NCBI RefSeq assembly: GCF_030398385.1
Contig: NZ_JAOAOQ010000003.1
Coordinates: 103,455 to 167,454, forward strand
Length of the DNA: 64,000 nt
DNA from: Aquibium sp. ELW1220
GTDB taxonomy: Bacteria; Pseudomonadota; Alphaproteobacteria; Rhizobiales; Rhizobiaceae
Direction of reading: 5' to 3'
Under the pieces are notes generated by a model. That model worked only from the letters and a program-made list of their open reading frames with translations, did no database searches and was not told the origin of the DNA. The translations under genes were made by a program, and so were the position numbers. Shown piece after piece: positions 19,289 to 28,022 of this stretch. Every line of letters begins with the position of its first letter. The first letter of the stretch is position 1.

Positions 19289-20161
19289 TCAGATCATCGG
19301 CCGGCCGCCGGTCACCTCGTAGAGCGCGCCCGTGGTGTAGCTCGCATCGTCGGACGCCAGGAGGACATAGGTCGCGGCGAGTTCCGCCGGCTGGCCGGGC
19401 CGTTTCATCGGCGTGTTCTTGCCGAAGCTCTCGACCTTTTCCGGCGGCATGGTCGAGGGGATGAGGGGCGTCCAGATCGGACCGGGCGCGACCGCGTTGA
19501 CGCGGATTCCACGCTCCGCGACGAGGCCCGCCAGACCCGCCGTGAAGTTGGCGATGGCGCCCTTGGTCGTGGCATAGGCCAGGAGCGTCGGCGAGGGGCT
19601 GGTGGCGTTGATCGACGAGGTGTTGATGATCGCGGCGCCGGGCTTCATGTGCTTCACGGCCTCCTGGCAGAGATAGAACATGGCGTAGACATTCGTGCGG
19701 AAGGTGAGATCCCACTCTTCCGACGATATATCCTCCAGCTTCTCGAAAGTGGCCTGATGGGCGGCGTTGTTGACGAGGATGTCGAGCCGCCCGCACTCCT
19801 CGACGGTCCGCTGCACGAGCGAGCGGGCGAAGCCCTCGTCGCCGATGTCGCCGCGCAGGACGACCGCCTTGCGGCCCGCCTCTTCGACCCATCGCGCCGT
19901 CTCGCGCGCATCCTCGTCCTCCTCCAGATAGGAGATGACGACATCCGCCCCCTCGCGCGCAAAGGCGATGGCCACGGCGCGGCCGATGCCCGAATCGGCG
20001 CCGGTGACGAGAGCGACGCGGTCCGTCAGCTTGCCGCTTCCGCGATAGCTCTCCTCCCCGTGGTCGGGCCGCGGGTTCATGTCGTCTGTGTAGCCCGGCA
20101 TGTCCTGCTGCTGTTTCGGCATGGGCGGCTGGGGATGCTTCGACTGCGGATGCTCCTGCAT
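19289..20161 (-). CDS. Short-chain dehydrogenase (YghA-like, stress-associated type)
   Basis: A 290-residue SDR. A polar N-terminal extension of about 45 residues (MQEHPQSKHPQPPMPKQQQD) precedes the Rossmann fold with VALVTGADSGIGRAVAIAF. The NNA motif is ILVNNAAHQ, the active-site serine is in INTSSINATS, and YATTK is the catalytic YxxxK. Such extended SDRs (YghA, GsiB-neighbour or 'glucose dehydrogenase' annotations) are common in stress regulons. The start at 20161 is fixed by AAAGGA 8 nt upstream. The physiological substrate is unknown. Confidence 0.88.
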   Translation of the reverse strand: MQEHPQSKHPQPPMPKQQQDMPGYTDDMNPRPDHGEESYRGSGKLTDRVALVTGADSGIGRAVAIAFAREGADVVISYLEEDEDARETARWVEEAGRKAVVLRGDIGDEGFARSLVQRTVEECGRLDILVNNAAHQATFEKLEDISSEEWDLTFRTNVYAMFYLCQEAVKHMKPGAAIINTSSINATSPSPTLLAYATTKGAIANFTAGLAGLVAERGIRVNAVAPGPIWTPLIPSTMPPEKVESFGKNTPMKRPGQPAELAATYVLLASDDASYTTGALYEVTGGRPMI

Positions 20162-20316
20162 CGGGAAAATCCTTTCTGATTGGCTTGGCCCAGGCACGGA
20201 CTGCCCGGCATTCTTGAAGTTCGCCTCCCGACAACCCGGCTGACCTGTCCGGCAATACGACGGGCACCTGCTCGGGAGACCCCATCGCCTGCTTCAGGGC
20301 TGCGTCGGCGCCCGTC

Positions 20317-20643
20317 TCAGGCGAAGGCTACGGCTACGAAGACGGCCGCAGCGATGACGGCGAGGATCGTCACGACAAGCAGCCATCCCCTCTTCCCGCC
20401 AGGCGTATCGACGCCGGCCATCGCCTGCATGGCGCTGCCGGTGCTGCTCTGCGGCGGACGATGCGTGCCGGCGGCAGGCGCCGACGCGGCCGGGGCAGCC
20501 CCGCCGGACGGCGAGCCTCCTGCTTCGGCATCGGTCTCCATCGGTGCCGCCGCCGGATCGAAGCCCGGAATCTTGTCGCCGGTTTCGCCGCGTTCGGTGG
20601 CGGCACGCGCGCCGAGTTCGCTGGTCCTGGACGGCTCTGTCAT
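20317..20643 (-). CDS. Small protein with C-terminal membrane anchor (108 residues)
   Basis: The N-terminal 80 residues are acidic and rich in proline, glycine and alanine, probably disordered. Residues about 85-108 (GWLLVVTILAVIAAAVFVAV) form one membrane helix ending at the C-terminus, so it looks like a tail-anchored protein. GGAG lies 7 nt before the ATG at 20643, which is why this start is preferred over the one 48 nt upstream. I recognise no family. It follows the alcohol dehydrogenase gene in the same direction. Confidence 0.6.
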   Translation of the reverse strand: MTEPSRTSELGARAATERGETGDKIPGFDPAAAPMETDAEAGGSPSGGAAPAASAPAAGTHRPPQSSTGSAMQAMAGVDTPGGKRGWLLVVTILAVIAAAVFVAVAFA

Positions 20644-20713
20644 GACCGTACTCCGCATCCGCACCGGGACGGCGGGGTCTCCATCGCGCAACTGCAGGAC
20701 GGCGCGAGGCTCG

Positions 20714-21904
20714 TCATTGCGCGCGCTCCCAGCCGGGCTTGAGCACGACCTTGGTCGTGTCGTTCTGCTCGTCGGAGAAGATCCGATAGCCCTCGGCTGC
20801 GTCTTCCAGCGCCATCCGGTGGCTGATCAGGAAGGTCGTGTCGATGCGCTTCTCGCGGATCATGTCGAGGAGCTTGGGCAGATAGCGCTGCACATGGGTC
20901 TGGCCGGTTCGAATGGTGAGGCCCTTCTGCATCAGCGCGCCGATCGGGAACTTGTCGATCAGGCCGCCGTAGACCCCGGGAACCGAGACGCGGCCGCCCT
21001 TCCGGCACGCCATCAGCGCCTCGCGCAGCACGTGGGGACGGTCGGTTTCCAGCATCAGCGCCTGCTTGGCGCGGTCGTAGACATTGTCGATGGAGAAGCC
21101 GTGACTTTCCATGCCGACCGCATCGATCACCGCGTCAGGCCCGATGCCGCCCGTCATGTCGAGCAGCGCCTCCAGCACGTTGGCGGTGGTGTAGTCGAGC
21201 GTCTGCGCGCCGAGACCCGCCGCCAGTTGCAGCCGCCGCGGGTAGTGGTCGATCGCGATGACCCGCGCCGCACCCATCAGCAGCGCGCTCTGGATCGCGA
21301 AGAGTCCGACCGGTCCGCAGCCCCAGACGGCGACGGTGTCGCCTTCCTCGATCTCGCAGTTCTCCGCGGCCATCCAGCCGGTCGGAAGAATGTCGGACAG
21401 GAAGAGGACGTCGTCGTCTTCAAGCTCGTCGGGAACCACGATCGGGCCGACGTCGGCGAAGGGCACGCGGACATATTCGGCCTGTCCGCCGGCATAGCCG
21501 CCGGTCATGTGTGAATAGCCGAACAGCCCGCTCATCTGATGGCCGTAGAGCGTTTCGGAAATGTCGGCCTCGTCGGCGGGGTTGGAGTTGTCGCAGGCCG
21601 AATACTGCAGCTTCGAGCAGTGATAGCAGGCGCCGCACGCGATGACGAAGGGCACCACGACGCGCTGCCCCTTGCGCAGGTCGGTCACGCCCCTGCCGGT
21701 CTCCACGACCTCGCCCATGAATTCATGGCCCAGCACGTCGCCCGCCTGCATCGTCGGGATCATGCCGTCATAGAGATGCAGGTCCGAGCCGCAGATCGCG
21801 GTCGAGGTCACCTTGATGATGATGTCGCGCGGATTGACGATCGCCGGATCGTCCACCGTCTCGACGCGGACGTCCTTCTTGCCCTGCCAGGTCAGTGCTC
21901 GCAT
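20714..21904 (-). CDS. Zinc-dependent alcohol dehydrogenase (formaldehyde-dehydrogenase-like)
   Basis: A 396-residue medium-chain dehydrogenase. Catalytic-zinc residues lie in [14 protein letters not shown] and LGHEFMGEV. The structural-zinc loop has four cysteines ([15 protein letters not shown]), and the NAD-binding motif is [18 protein letters not shown]. Length and layout resemble the glutathione-independent formaldehyde dehydrogenase/threonine dehydrogenase-like group often annotated FdhA-like. The substrate is not determinable. It starts 10 bp after the START-like gene, in an apparent operon with a stress-type promoter. Confidence 0.9.
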   Translation of the reverse strand: MRALTWQGKKDVRVETVDDPAIVNPRDIIIKVTSTAICGSDLHLYDGMIPTMQAGDVLGHEFMGEVVETGRGVTDLRKGQRVVVPFVIACGACYHCSKLQYSACDNSNPADEADISETLYGHQMSGLFGYSHMTGGYAGGQAEYVRVPFADVGPIVVPDELEDDDVLFLSDILPTGWMAAENCEIEEGDTVAVWGCGPVGLFAIQSALLMGAARVIAIDHYPRRLQLAAGLGAQTLDYTTANVLEALLDMTGGIGPDAVIDAVGMESHGFSIDNVYDRAKQALMLETDRPHVLREALMACRKGGRVSVPGVYGGLIDKFPIGALMQKGLTIRTGQTHVQRYLPKLLDMIREKRIDTTFLISHRMALEDAAEGYRIFSDEQNDTTKVVLKPGWERAQ

Positions 21905-21914
21905 CGTCTGCTCC

Positions 21915-22577
21915 TTATCGTTCGTCTTCGGAAACCGGGTGAGTCCGCGCGGTCGCGACCTCGCCGGTCTCCATCAACTGCTTGAACCGCTTGAGGTCGC
22001 GCCTCGCCTGGATGCTCGGCTCGCGCTGGAACATCTTGGCCACCATGGCGCCCACAGCCCCGCCGGGCGGGTCGTAGGACATGGTCAGGTCGACCACGGT
22101 GCCGCGGTCGCCGGGCGCGTCGCGGAAGGTGATCCTGCCGGCGTTGGGCACCGAGGTTCCCTCCTCCGCGGTCCAGGCGATCCTCTCGCCGGGAACGTCG
22201 TCGACGATCCTCGACACGAACTCGATGGTGCTTCCGCCGGGACCTTCGACCGACCAGCGCGAGCGGGTGTCGTCGAGCGAGACGACCGAAGCGACGTTTT
22301 CCATGAAGTCCGGGAACCGCGTGAATTCCCGCCAAGCGCGGTAGACCTCCTCACGCGGCTTGGCGATGGTGACGCTGCGCCCGACGACGCGGGCGGAGCC
22401 GCTCTGCGGGCGACGCTGCGACCGGCGCGGGGCGTCCTCGAAGCCATGGCGCAACCCGTCGCCGCGGCGCGAGAGGACGACCGCGCCGACCACGCCGGCG
22501 GCAACGGCCAGGAGTCCCAGCGCCAGCGGCGCGACGGAGCCCGACCGGGCCTGTCCGTACATCGGGCGCCGGGTCAT
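21915..22577 (-). CDS. Membrane-anchored SRPBCC (START-like/cyclase) protein
   Basis: A 220-residue protein. A single N-terminal membrane helix ([20 protein letters not shown], about residues 14-33) is followed by an SRPBCC domain. Signature pieces are [38 protein letters not shown] and [14 protein letters not shown]. The family binds hydrophobic ligands in a helix-grip fold; this type is usually annotated 'cyclase/dehydrase'. The start overlaps the stop of the upstream 51-residue gene (ATGA). It probably acts at the inner membrane. Confidence 0.85.
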   Translation of the reverse strand: MTRRPMYGQARSGSVAPLALGLLAVAAGVVGAVVLSRRGDGLRHGFEDAPRRSQRRPQSGSARVVGRSVTIAKPREEVYRAWREFTRFPDFMENVASVVSLDDTRSRWSVEGPGGSTIEFVSRIVDDVPGERIAWTAEEGTSVPNAGRITFRDAPGDRGTVVDLTMSYDPPGGAVGAMVAKMFQREPSIQARRDLKRFKQLMETGEVATARTHPVSEDER

Positions 22578-22729
22578 CCGCCGACCACCGCATAGGTCGT
22601 CAGCGGCCCGAGAGCCATCACGGTGGCGACCGCGAGCGCCATCACGTCGAGCGCCGCAAGACGGCTGTCGGAAACGGGTTTCGGCTGGTGGAGGGGGTAG
22701 GTCTCCCTCGTCTGGACGTGCTGCACCAT
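22574..22729 (-). CDS. Small single-helix membrane protein (51 residues)
   Basis: Begins MVQHVQTRETYPLHQPKP and ends in a hydrophobic stretch (ALAVATVMALGPLTTYAVV), giving one membrane helix. GGAGAAG just upstream of the ATG, with normal spacing, makes this a credible start. The stop overlaps the next start by 4 bp. It is the first gene after an EcfG-type promoter candidate. No family recognised. Confidence 0.65.
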   Translation of the reverse strand: MVQHVQTRETYPLHQPKPVSDSRLAALDVMALAVATVMALGPLTTYAVVGG

Positions 22730-22827
22730 TGGTCTTCTCCTCGTGCGTGAGTATCGTTGTGCCGGAAGGCAACGGAGAGGGTCTGAGGCCGGTAACGGCT
22801 CGCGGCTCCCTCTCCCTTGGCCGATCC

Positions 22828-22852
22828 AACCGCCCGTCGCGGCCTTTGTTCC
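22828..22852 (-). promoter_or_regulatory. Candidate EcfG general-stress promoter
   Basis: On the minus strand GGAAC (22852-22848), 16 nt, GGTT (22831-22828). It lies about 100 bp ahead of the 51-residue membrane protein and the coupled START-like and alcohol dehydrogenase genes. The rest of the 246 bp gap up to 22975 contains nothing else recognisable. Confidence 0.65.
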
Positions 22853-22975
22853 CTCCCCGACGCAGCCGGATGTTTGCCAAGCCGACCGCTGCTCAGGCCG
22901 CACGGCAAGGACCGTCCGCCCCGGTTGCCGCAGGCCGAACGGAGGGCGGGAGGGTCCCTCGAATCTTACCTGCCG

Positions 22976-23722
22976 TCAGCAGGGCGGCGGCTCGACCATC
23001 GGAGGCCGCGCCGCCTTGGTGCAGAGGAAAACCTCGCGTTCCGGGTGGGCGACGATGCGGAAGCCGGCGCTCCGCAGCATCGCCTGCATCGCGGCCACGT
23101 TCGGCACGAACCAGTTGGTCGGATCGCCCGCATAGCGATGTTCGATGAAGTGCAGCTTCGGAAAGTCGCTGCGGTCGAACACGCTCCACTCGTCGATCGG
23201 ATAGTCGGCGGCGACCGGCTCGGCCGCTCCGCTGCCGCGCGACAGCGACTGGAACAGCAGCAGGTCGTCGGCGACGTGCTCGTGGATCATGTCGAGTGCC
23301 AGCAACGGATGGCGCAGGTGGTAGAAGACGCCCATGAACAGCACCAGGTCGAACCGTCGTCCGAGCCGCGGCAGGTCGTAGACCGACATATGCCGGAAAT
23401 CGATCTCCGCGCCGGCGACCTCCGCGGCGAGCCTGGCCTGTTCCAGGTAGCGCTCGTCATGGTCGATGGCGACCACGTCGCCTGCGCCGCGCCGCTTCAT
23501 CTCCAGTGCGTAGAAGCCGGCATTGCAGCCGATCTCCAGGACCGACCGACCTTCGAGATCGTCCGGCAGGACATGCGCGAAGCCCTGCCACTTGGCACGC
23601 GGATAGTCGCCGAGAAAATGGTCGGGGGCGGTCTCGACGCCGCCGATGGCCATGTTCTGGAACCATGGACCCAGTTCGCGGATGCGATGCTCGATCCTTT
23701 TCGACGCGTTGTTCCGGCTCAT
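22976..23722 (-). CDS. SAM-dependent methyltransferase of the glycan operon
   Basis: A 248-residue class I methyltransferase. The SAM motif is SVLEIGCNAGFYALEMKRRG, followed by VVAIDHDERYLEQARLA and the post-motif FDLVLFMGVFYHLRHPLLAL. It resembles CmoB/DUF1698-type enzymes and the methyltransferases that accompany glycosyltransferase cassettes in proteobacteria. It is the last gene of an operon running from 32312, and its start overlaps the previous stop by one base (TGATG). Methylation of a sugar in the product glycan is the likely role. Confidence 0.85.
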   Translation of the reverse strand: MSRNNASKRIEHRIRELGPWFQNMAIGGVETAPDHFLGDYPRAKWQGFAHVLPDDLEGRSVLEIGCNAGFYALEMKRRGAGDVVAIDHDERYLEQARLAAEVAGAEIDFRHMSVYDLPRLGRRFDLVLFMGVFYHLRHPLLALDMIHEHVADDLLLFQSLSRGSGAAEPVAADYPIDEWSVFDRSDFPKLHFIEHRYAGDPTNWFVPNVAAMQAMLRSAGFRIVAHPEREVFLCTKAARPPMVEPPPC

Positions 23723-24717
23723 CACTCCGCCGCCTCCAGCTTGCGGCCGGCCCGCTGCTGGCTGAACCAGGCGATGGTTTGGGCAAGGCCCTCGTCGAGC
23801 GCGACCTTCGGTTCCCAGCCGAGCAGGGTGCGGGCCCTCGCGATGTCCGGCTGGCGCCTGCGCGGATCGTCCTGCGGCAGCGGCATCCTGCGGATGCCCT
23901 GCGCGGTCGGGATCTTGCGCGAGACGATCGCCGCCAGCTCCTCGACCGTGAACTCGCCGGGATTGCCGAGGTTGACGGGGCAGCCCGGATTGGGGTCGAC
24001 GCGCATGAGCCGGACCAGCCCGTCGATCAGGTCGCTCACATAGCAGAAGGAGCGGGTCTGGCTGCCGTCGCCGAACACGGTCATCCGTTCGCCCGCGAGC
24101 GCCTGGACGATGAAATTCGAGACGATGCGGCCGTCGTCGGCACGCATGCGCGGTCCGTAGGTGTTGAAGATGCGGGCGATGCGCGCGTCGGCGCGGCCGA
24201 CCCGCAGGAAATCGAAGCAGATGGTCTCGGCGGCCCGCTTGCCTTCGTCGTAGCAGGCCCGCGGTCCAGTGCAGTTGACGCTGCCGACATAATCCTCCGT
24301 CTGCGGATGCACCTCCGGGTCGCCGTAGATCTCGCTGGTCGAGGCCTGCAGGAAGCGCGCGCCGCGGGCGGACGCGAGTTCGAGCAGGTTGGAGGTGCCG
24401 ATGACGCTGGTCATCATGGTGTGGTGGGGATCGGCCTGATAGCGCGGCGGCGAGGCCGCGCAGGCGAGATTGTAGATCTCGTCGATCGCCTCGCCGTCCA
24501 GAGGCAGCGGCCGCTGGATGTCCTGCCGCACCAGCCGAAACCCGGGATGGGAGGCGAAGCGGGCGATGTTGTCGCCCGTGCCCGACAGGAAACTGTCGAC
24601 GCACACGACCCTGCGTCTTTCCGAGAGAAGACGCTCCACCAGATGCGAACCGAGGAAACCGGCGCCACCGGCCACCAGGCTGATGCCGTTCCAACGAACT
24701 CCGTTATCGTGCTGCAT
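23722..24717 (-). CDS. NAD-dependent sugar epimerase/decarboxylase (UDP-xylose synthase-like)
   Basis: A 331-residue extended SDR. The Rossmann motif is LVAGGAGFLGSHLVERLL, and catalysis would use S/T in QASTSEIYGDP and the YxxxK of CYDEGK. The segments VGSVNCTGPRACYDEGKRAAE, RIFNTYGPRM and GDGSQTRSFCYVSDLI closely follow UDP-glucuronate decarboxylase (UDP-xylose synthase). It would supply a nucleotide pentose to the glycosyltransferases beside it. It overlaps the preceding glycosyltransferase gene by 14 bp. Confidence 0.88.
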   Translation of the reverse strand: MQHDNGVRWNGISLVAGGAGFLGSHLVERLLSERRRVVCVDSFLSGTGDNIARFASHPGFRLVRQDIQRPLPLDGEAIDEIYNLACAASPPRYQADPHHTMMTSVIGTSNLLELASARGARFLQASTSEIYGDPEVHPQTEDYVGSVNCTGPRACYDEGKRAAETICFDFLRVGRADARIARIFNTYGPRMRADDGRIVSNFIVQALAGERMTVFGDGSQTRSFCYVSDLIDGLVRLMRVDPNPGCPVNLGNPGEFTVEELAAIVSRKIPTAQGIRRMPLPQDDPRRRQPDIARARTLLGWEPKVALDEGLAQTIAWFSQQRAGRKLEAAE

Positions 24718-25822
24718 GATGCGCCTCCGTCGAGTGGGTTGAGACTTGTTTCGTCGCGTATGTCCGTTCCGATGCGAGTGCCGCCGCCAGCTCTGCGGCG
24801 CGGACCATGCCGGTATGGCTGGCCAGGGCGATGCGCATGGCCGCCAGCCCCTGGTCGAGGGCGGCTTTCGTCGGGCGGGAGACAATGGCGACCACCTCCT
24901 CGGCCGTGGCGGCGGTCGCGATCGCCTCCGGCTCAGGGAAGAAGTCGCCAAGGCCGTCCCAGCGGTCGCTGATGACCGGCGTGGCGCAGGCCGCTGCCTC
25001 GAACAGCCGCACGCTCGGCGACCAGCCGACCGCGATCATGTCGCTGCGGGTCACGTTCAGCGTGTAGCGCTGGCGGCTGTAGAACGAGGCGTGACGTTCC
25101 GGCGGCAGGTGGTCGATGCGCTCGACATTGGCGGGCCAGCCGATGGTTTCGGGATATTGCGGTCCCGCCACCACGAAGCGGCGGTCGGGCATCAGCGTGG
25201 CCGTCCGCAGCAGCAGTTCGTCGAGCATCGGCTGCCGGTCGGGGCTGTAGGTGCCGAGGTAGCCGAGGTCCCAGGTCCTGGCCTCGCCGCTCGGGCGGTA
25301 GGCCTGCGCGTCGACCGAGCAGAACAGCGGCTCGGCCCGCCGAACCCCGAAATCCTGCTCCAGGATCTCCAGTGCACGCCCGCCGGAAAAGGAGAAACAG
25401 GCGTCGAAGCCGGGAAGCTGGCGCGGCGCGACATAGGTCTCCTCCCCCCGCGCGAGGCGGGCGAGCGTGACGGGCGTATCGATGTCGTAGAAGCAGAGCT
25501 GCCGCGGACCCATCGCCGCGATCCGGTCGATGACCTCGATCCCGTCCGGCACGTAGGATCCCACGATTACGGCGTCGGCCGTGGTCAACGCTTCGCGGCA
25601 GGCGTCGAGGTCCTCCACCCCGGCGTAGAAGCGGAGCGTGCAGTAGTCCGGATCGGCGAGGTCGCGGTTCTGCAGGTACCAGGGCTGCTCGCGCTCGAGG
25701 AAGAGCACCTCGTGTCCGAGCCGCCCGAGGCCCGACAGCAGTGCACGGTAGGTCGTCGCGTGGCCGTTCCCCCAGGAGGAGGACAAAGACAGTCCGACGA
25801 AGACGATCGACAGCGGCTTCAT
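24704..25822 (-). CDS. CgeB-type glycosyltransferase 1
   Basis: A 372-residue cytoplasmic GT-B protein. It starts MKPLSIVFVGLSLSSSWGNG, the N-terminal Rossmann strand and glycine-rich loop seen in CgeB/DUF3880-type transferases. The C-terminal half has RYTLNVTRSDMIAVGWSPSV, RLFEAAACATPVISDRWDGL and FFPEPEA, matching the donor-binding half of this group. It shares about the same plan as its two upstream neighbours, which suggests duplication. The junction with the upstream gene is ATGA. The transferred sugar is unknown. Confidence 0.85.
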   Translation of the reverse strand: MKPLSIVFVGLSLSSSWGNGHATTYRALLSGLGRLGHEVLFLEREQPWYLQNRDLADPDYCTLRFYAGVEDLDACREALTTADAVIVGSYVPDGIEVIDRIAAMGPRQLCFYDIDTPVTLARLARGEETYVAPRQLPGFDACFSFSGGRALEILEQDFGVRRAEPLFCSVDAQAYRPSGEARTWDLGYLGTYSPDRQPMLDELLLRTATLMPDRRFVVAGPQYPETIGWPANVERIDHLPPERHASFYSRQRYTLNVTRSDMIAVGWSPSVRLFEAAACATPVISDRWDGLGDFFPEPEAIATAATAEEVVAIVSRPTKAALDQGLAAMRIALASHTGMVRAAELAAALASERTYATKQVSTHSTEAHHAAR

Positions 25823-26913
25823 TCGGCGGCCTCGAGGTTGCGGCGCTGCAGGAGCGTCCGGACGACCGAGGCGAAACGGTCGGCGCGCGCGGTGTAGGTA
25901 TGCTCGGCCAGCACGCGCAGCCGCGCCCTTTCGCCGATCTCGCGGGCGCGCTGCGGCGTCAGCGCGGACAGCCGTTCGGCCACCTCCTGCCCGTCCCGCG
26001 CCTTCAGCACCTCCTCGCCGTCCTTCAGGAACAGGTCGAGCCCGGCCCATTCGTCGGTGATGAGGCAGGCCCCTGCGCCCGCGGCTTCGAAGACGCGGGT
26101 CGCCGGCGAAAAGCCGATCGAGGCCATGCTGTCGCGGCTGATGTTGAGGACGGCGAGCGCCGAGCAGTTGAAGACGTTGTGATCGGCCGTGGGGACATGA
26201 CCGATGGCGCGCACGTTGGCGGGTACCGCCTTGTCGCCCCAGCCCGATCCCCCGAGCAGCATCGGGCGCTGCGGCAGCCTCGTCGCGGCCTCGAGGAAGA
26301 ACTGCTCCACCCGCGCCTCGCGGTCCGGCAGGCGGTTGCCGAGAAAGGAGAGGTCCGCCGCAAAGCGCGGATCGGGCGAGACCGGGTGATGGTCGCGCGG
26401 ATCGACGGCGTTGTAGATCGCAACGCAGTCGGCAGCGCCGAAGCGGCGGTATCCATTGACCACCGGATCACCGCCGCCATAGGTCAGCACCATGTCGATA
26501 CGGGCGAGCTGGCGATGCAGCGGGTGGTCGGGCTCGGCGGCCAGTTCGGCAAGCGTCGCCGGGGCGTCGACGTCCCAGAACAGCATCAGCGCCTGCTCCG
26601 GGCAGTGCCTGATCAGAAGGTCGAGCAGCGCGTCGTCCTCGTAGCCGCAGCCGCTCGCCTTGACGACGATGTCGGCATCGTGCGCCTCGGTCGCGGCCCT
26701 GGCCAGGCCTTCGGCGCTGGCTTCGTAGACCACGACCCGGCACCAGTCCGGCGGGTCGATATCGCGGTGCGCCTGCCGGTCGAAGGCATCGGATTCGTAG
26801 AAGGTGACCTCGTAGCCGATCTCCGAGAGCGCCCGCACCATCCCGCGATAATAGGTGGCCGCGCCGTTCCAGTAGGAGGACAAGAGGCTCGATCCATAGA
26901 AAGCGATCTTCAT
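25819..26913 (-). CDS. CgeB-type glycosyltransferase 2
   Basis: A 364-residue relative of the neighbouring transferase. The N-terminus is MKIAFYGSSLLSSYWNGAAT. The C-terminal domain has ALAVLNISRDSMASIGFSPA, RVFEAAGAGACLITDEWAGL and a closing helix with ERARLRVLAEHTYTARADR, the typical CgeB 'glycosyl transferase family 1' tail. It overlaps both neighbours by 4 bp. The C-terminus ends NLEAAE, like the EAAE of the adjacent genes, which points to shared ancestry or to the conserved overlap sequence. Confidence 0.85.
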   Translation of the reverse strand: MKIAFYGSSLLSSYWNGAATYYRGMVRALSEIGYEVTFYESDAFDRQAHRDIDPPDWCRVVVYEASAEGLARAATEAHDADIVVKASGCGYEDDALLDLLIRHCPEQALMLFWDVDAPATLAELAAEPDHPLHRQLARIDMVLTYGGGDPVVNGYRRFGAADCVAIYNAVDPRDHHPVSPDPRFAADLSFLGNRLPDREARVEQFFLEAATRLPQRPMLLGGSGWGDKAVPANVRAIGHVPTADHNVFNCSALAVLNISRDSMASIGFSPATRVFEAAGAGACLITDEWAGLDLFLKDGEEVLKARDGQEVAERLSALTPQRAREIGERARLRVLAEHTYTARADRFASVVRTLLQRRNLEAAE

Positions 26914-28022
26914 TCGGCTGCCTCCGCAATCGGCTGGTTTCCGTGTCGCGCCACAAGGCCGAGCAACTGGTCGGCGCGATGGTCGCAGGTGTGGCAGGAA
27001 AGGATCGTCTCCAGGCCGCTCGCCGCCAGGTCGCGACGCAGCTCGGGATCGTGGCGCAGTGCTCGCATGTGAGCCGTCATCTCGTCTTCGCCGCGGGCGA
27101 CGAGATAATCCCGGCCCGGCCGGAACAGGCCTTCGCGATCCTCCCAGGGCGCGCTGATCAGCGGGATGCCGCAGGCGAGCGCCTCGAAGACGCGGATGGT
27201 CGGTATCCCCGGCAGCGCCTCGACATAGGGCCGCCGCGGAACGTGCACGGTAAACAGGTGGCGGGCGAAGGCACGCGGAACCTCGTGGTTGGCGATCCAG
27301 CCGCCGTAGCGGATACCCGCCTCGCGCAGCGATGCGAGCGCGCCTGCCGGATAACGCACGCCGCGGACGGTGGCATCGAGGCCGAGCCGGCACGCCGGGC
27401 GGACGAGATAGGCCTGGAGTTCCGCGCTGCGCTCGCCGTCGCCCCAGTTGCCGATCCAGACGAGTTCGTGCCCGGGCTCGACGTCCGGCATCGGCTTGAA
27501 CAGGGCGACATCGGCAGCCTCGTGGAACGTCTCCACCTGCCGGCCCCAGCCGGCCGCGAGATAGCGTTCCTTCAGGGTCTCGCCGAAGGCCAGCACGCCG
27601 TCATAGCCGTCGAGATGGAGCCCCGCGATCTCCGGCTGCCGCGACACCGCCCTGTGGTGGGTGTCGTGGAAATACAGCAGGAACCGTCCGCCCCGGCCGC
27701 GCAGCCGGCCGATTCGGCCGACCAGCGCGGCATCCGTCCATTCGTGCACGACCACGACGTCGGCATCCGCACAGGCCGCCTCGTGGTCGAAATCCGGTCC
27801 GTAGTCCTGCCAGAGCAGATCGGGAAAGGCCTGCGCGAAGCGCTCGCCAGGCGGCGTGCCGCCTTCCGCGGCGAGGTTCGCCCGGCTCCATCCGTCGGCC
27901 GGCTCGAGCGCGAGCGTCTCATGACCCTTGGCCTGCAGCGCCCGCATCAGGCCGCGCAGGAAATGGGCGTTGCCGTGGTTCCAGTCGGAGACCAGGGAGT
28001 GGGTGTAGAACAGGAAGCGCAT
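26910..28022 (-). CDS. CgeB-type glycosyltransferase 3
   Basis: A 370-residue protein of the same plan: MRFLFYTHSLVSDWNHGNAH at the N-terminus, then VVVVHEWTDAALVGRIG, ELVWIGNWGDGERSAEL, and IRVFEALACGIPLISAPWED in the donor domain. An HDTHH cluster (LLYFHDTHHRAVS) is distinctive. It overlaps the GT4 gene upstream by one base and glycosyltransferase 2 by 4 bp. It is likely to add one residue of the glycan made by this operon. Confidence 0.85.
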   Translation of the reverse strand: MRFLFYTHSLVSDWNHGNAHFLRGLMRALQAKGHETLALEPADGWSRANLAAEGGTPPGERFAQAFPDLLWQDYGPDFDHEAACADADVVVVHEWTDAALVGRIGRLRGRGGRFLLYFHDTHHRAVSRQPEIAGLHLDGYDGVLAFGETLKERYLAAGWGRQVETFHEAADVALFKPMPDVEPGHELVWIGNWGDGERSAELQAYLVRPACRLGLDATVRGVRYPAGALASLREAGIRYGGWIANHEVPRAFARHLFTVHVPRRPYVEALPGIPTIRVFEALACGIPLISAPWEDREGLFRPGRDYLVARGEDEMTAHMRALRHDPELRRDLAASGLETILSCHTCDHRADQLLGLVARHGNQPIAEAAE

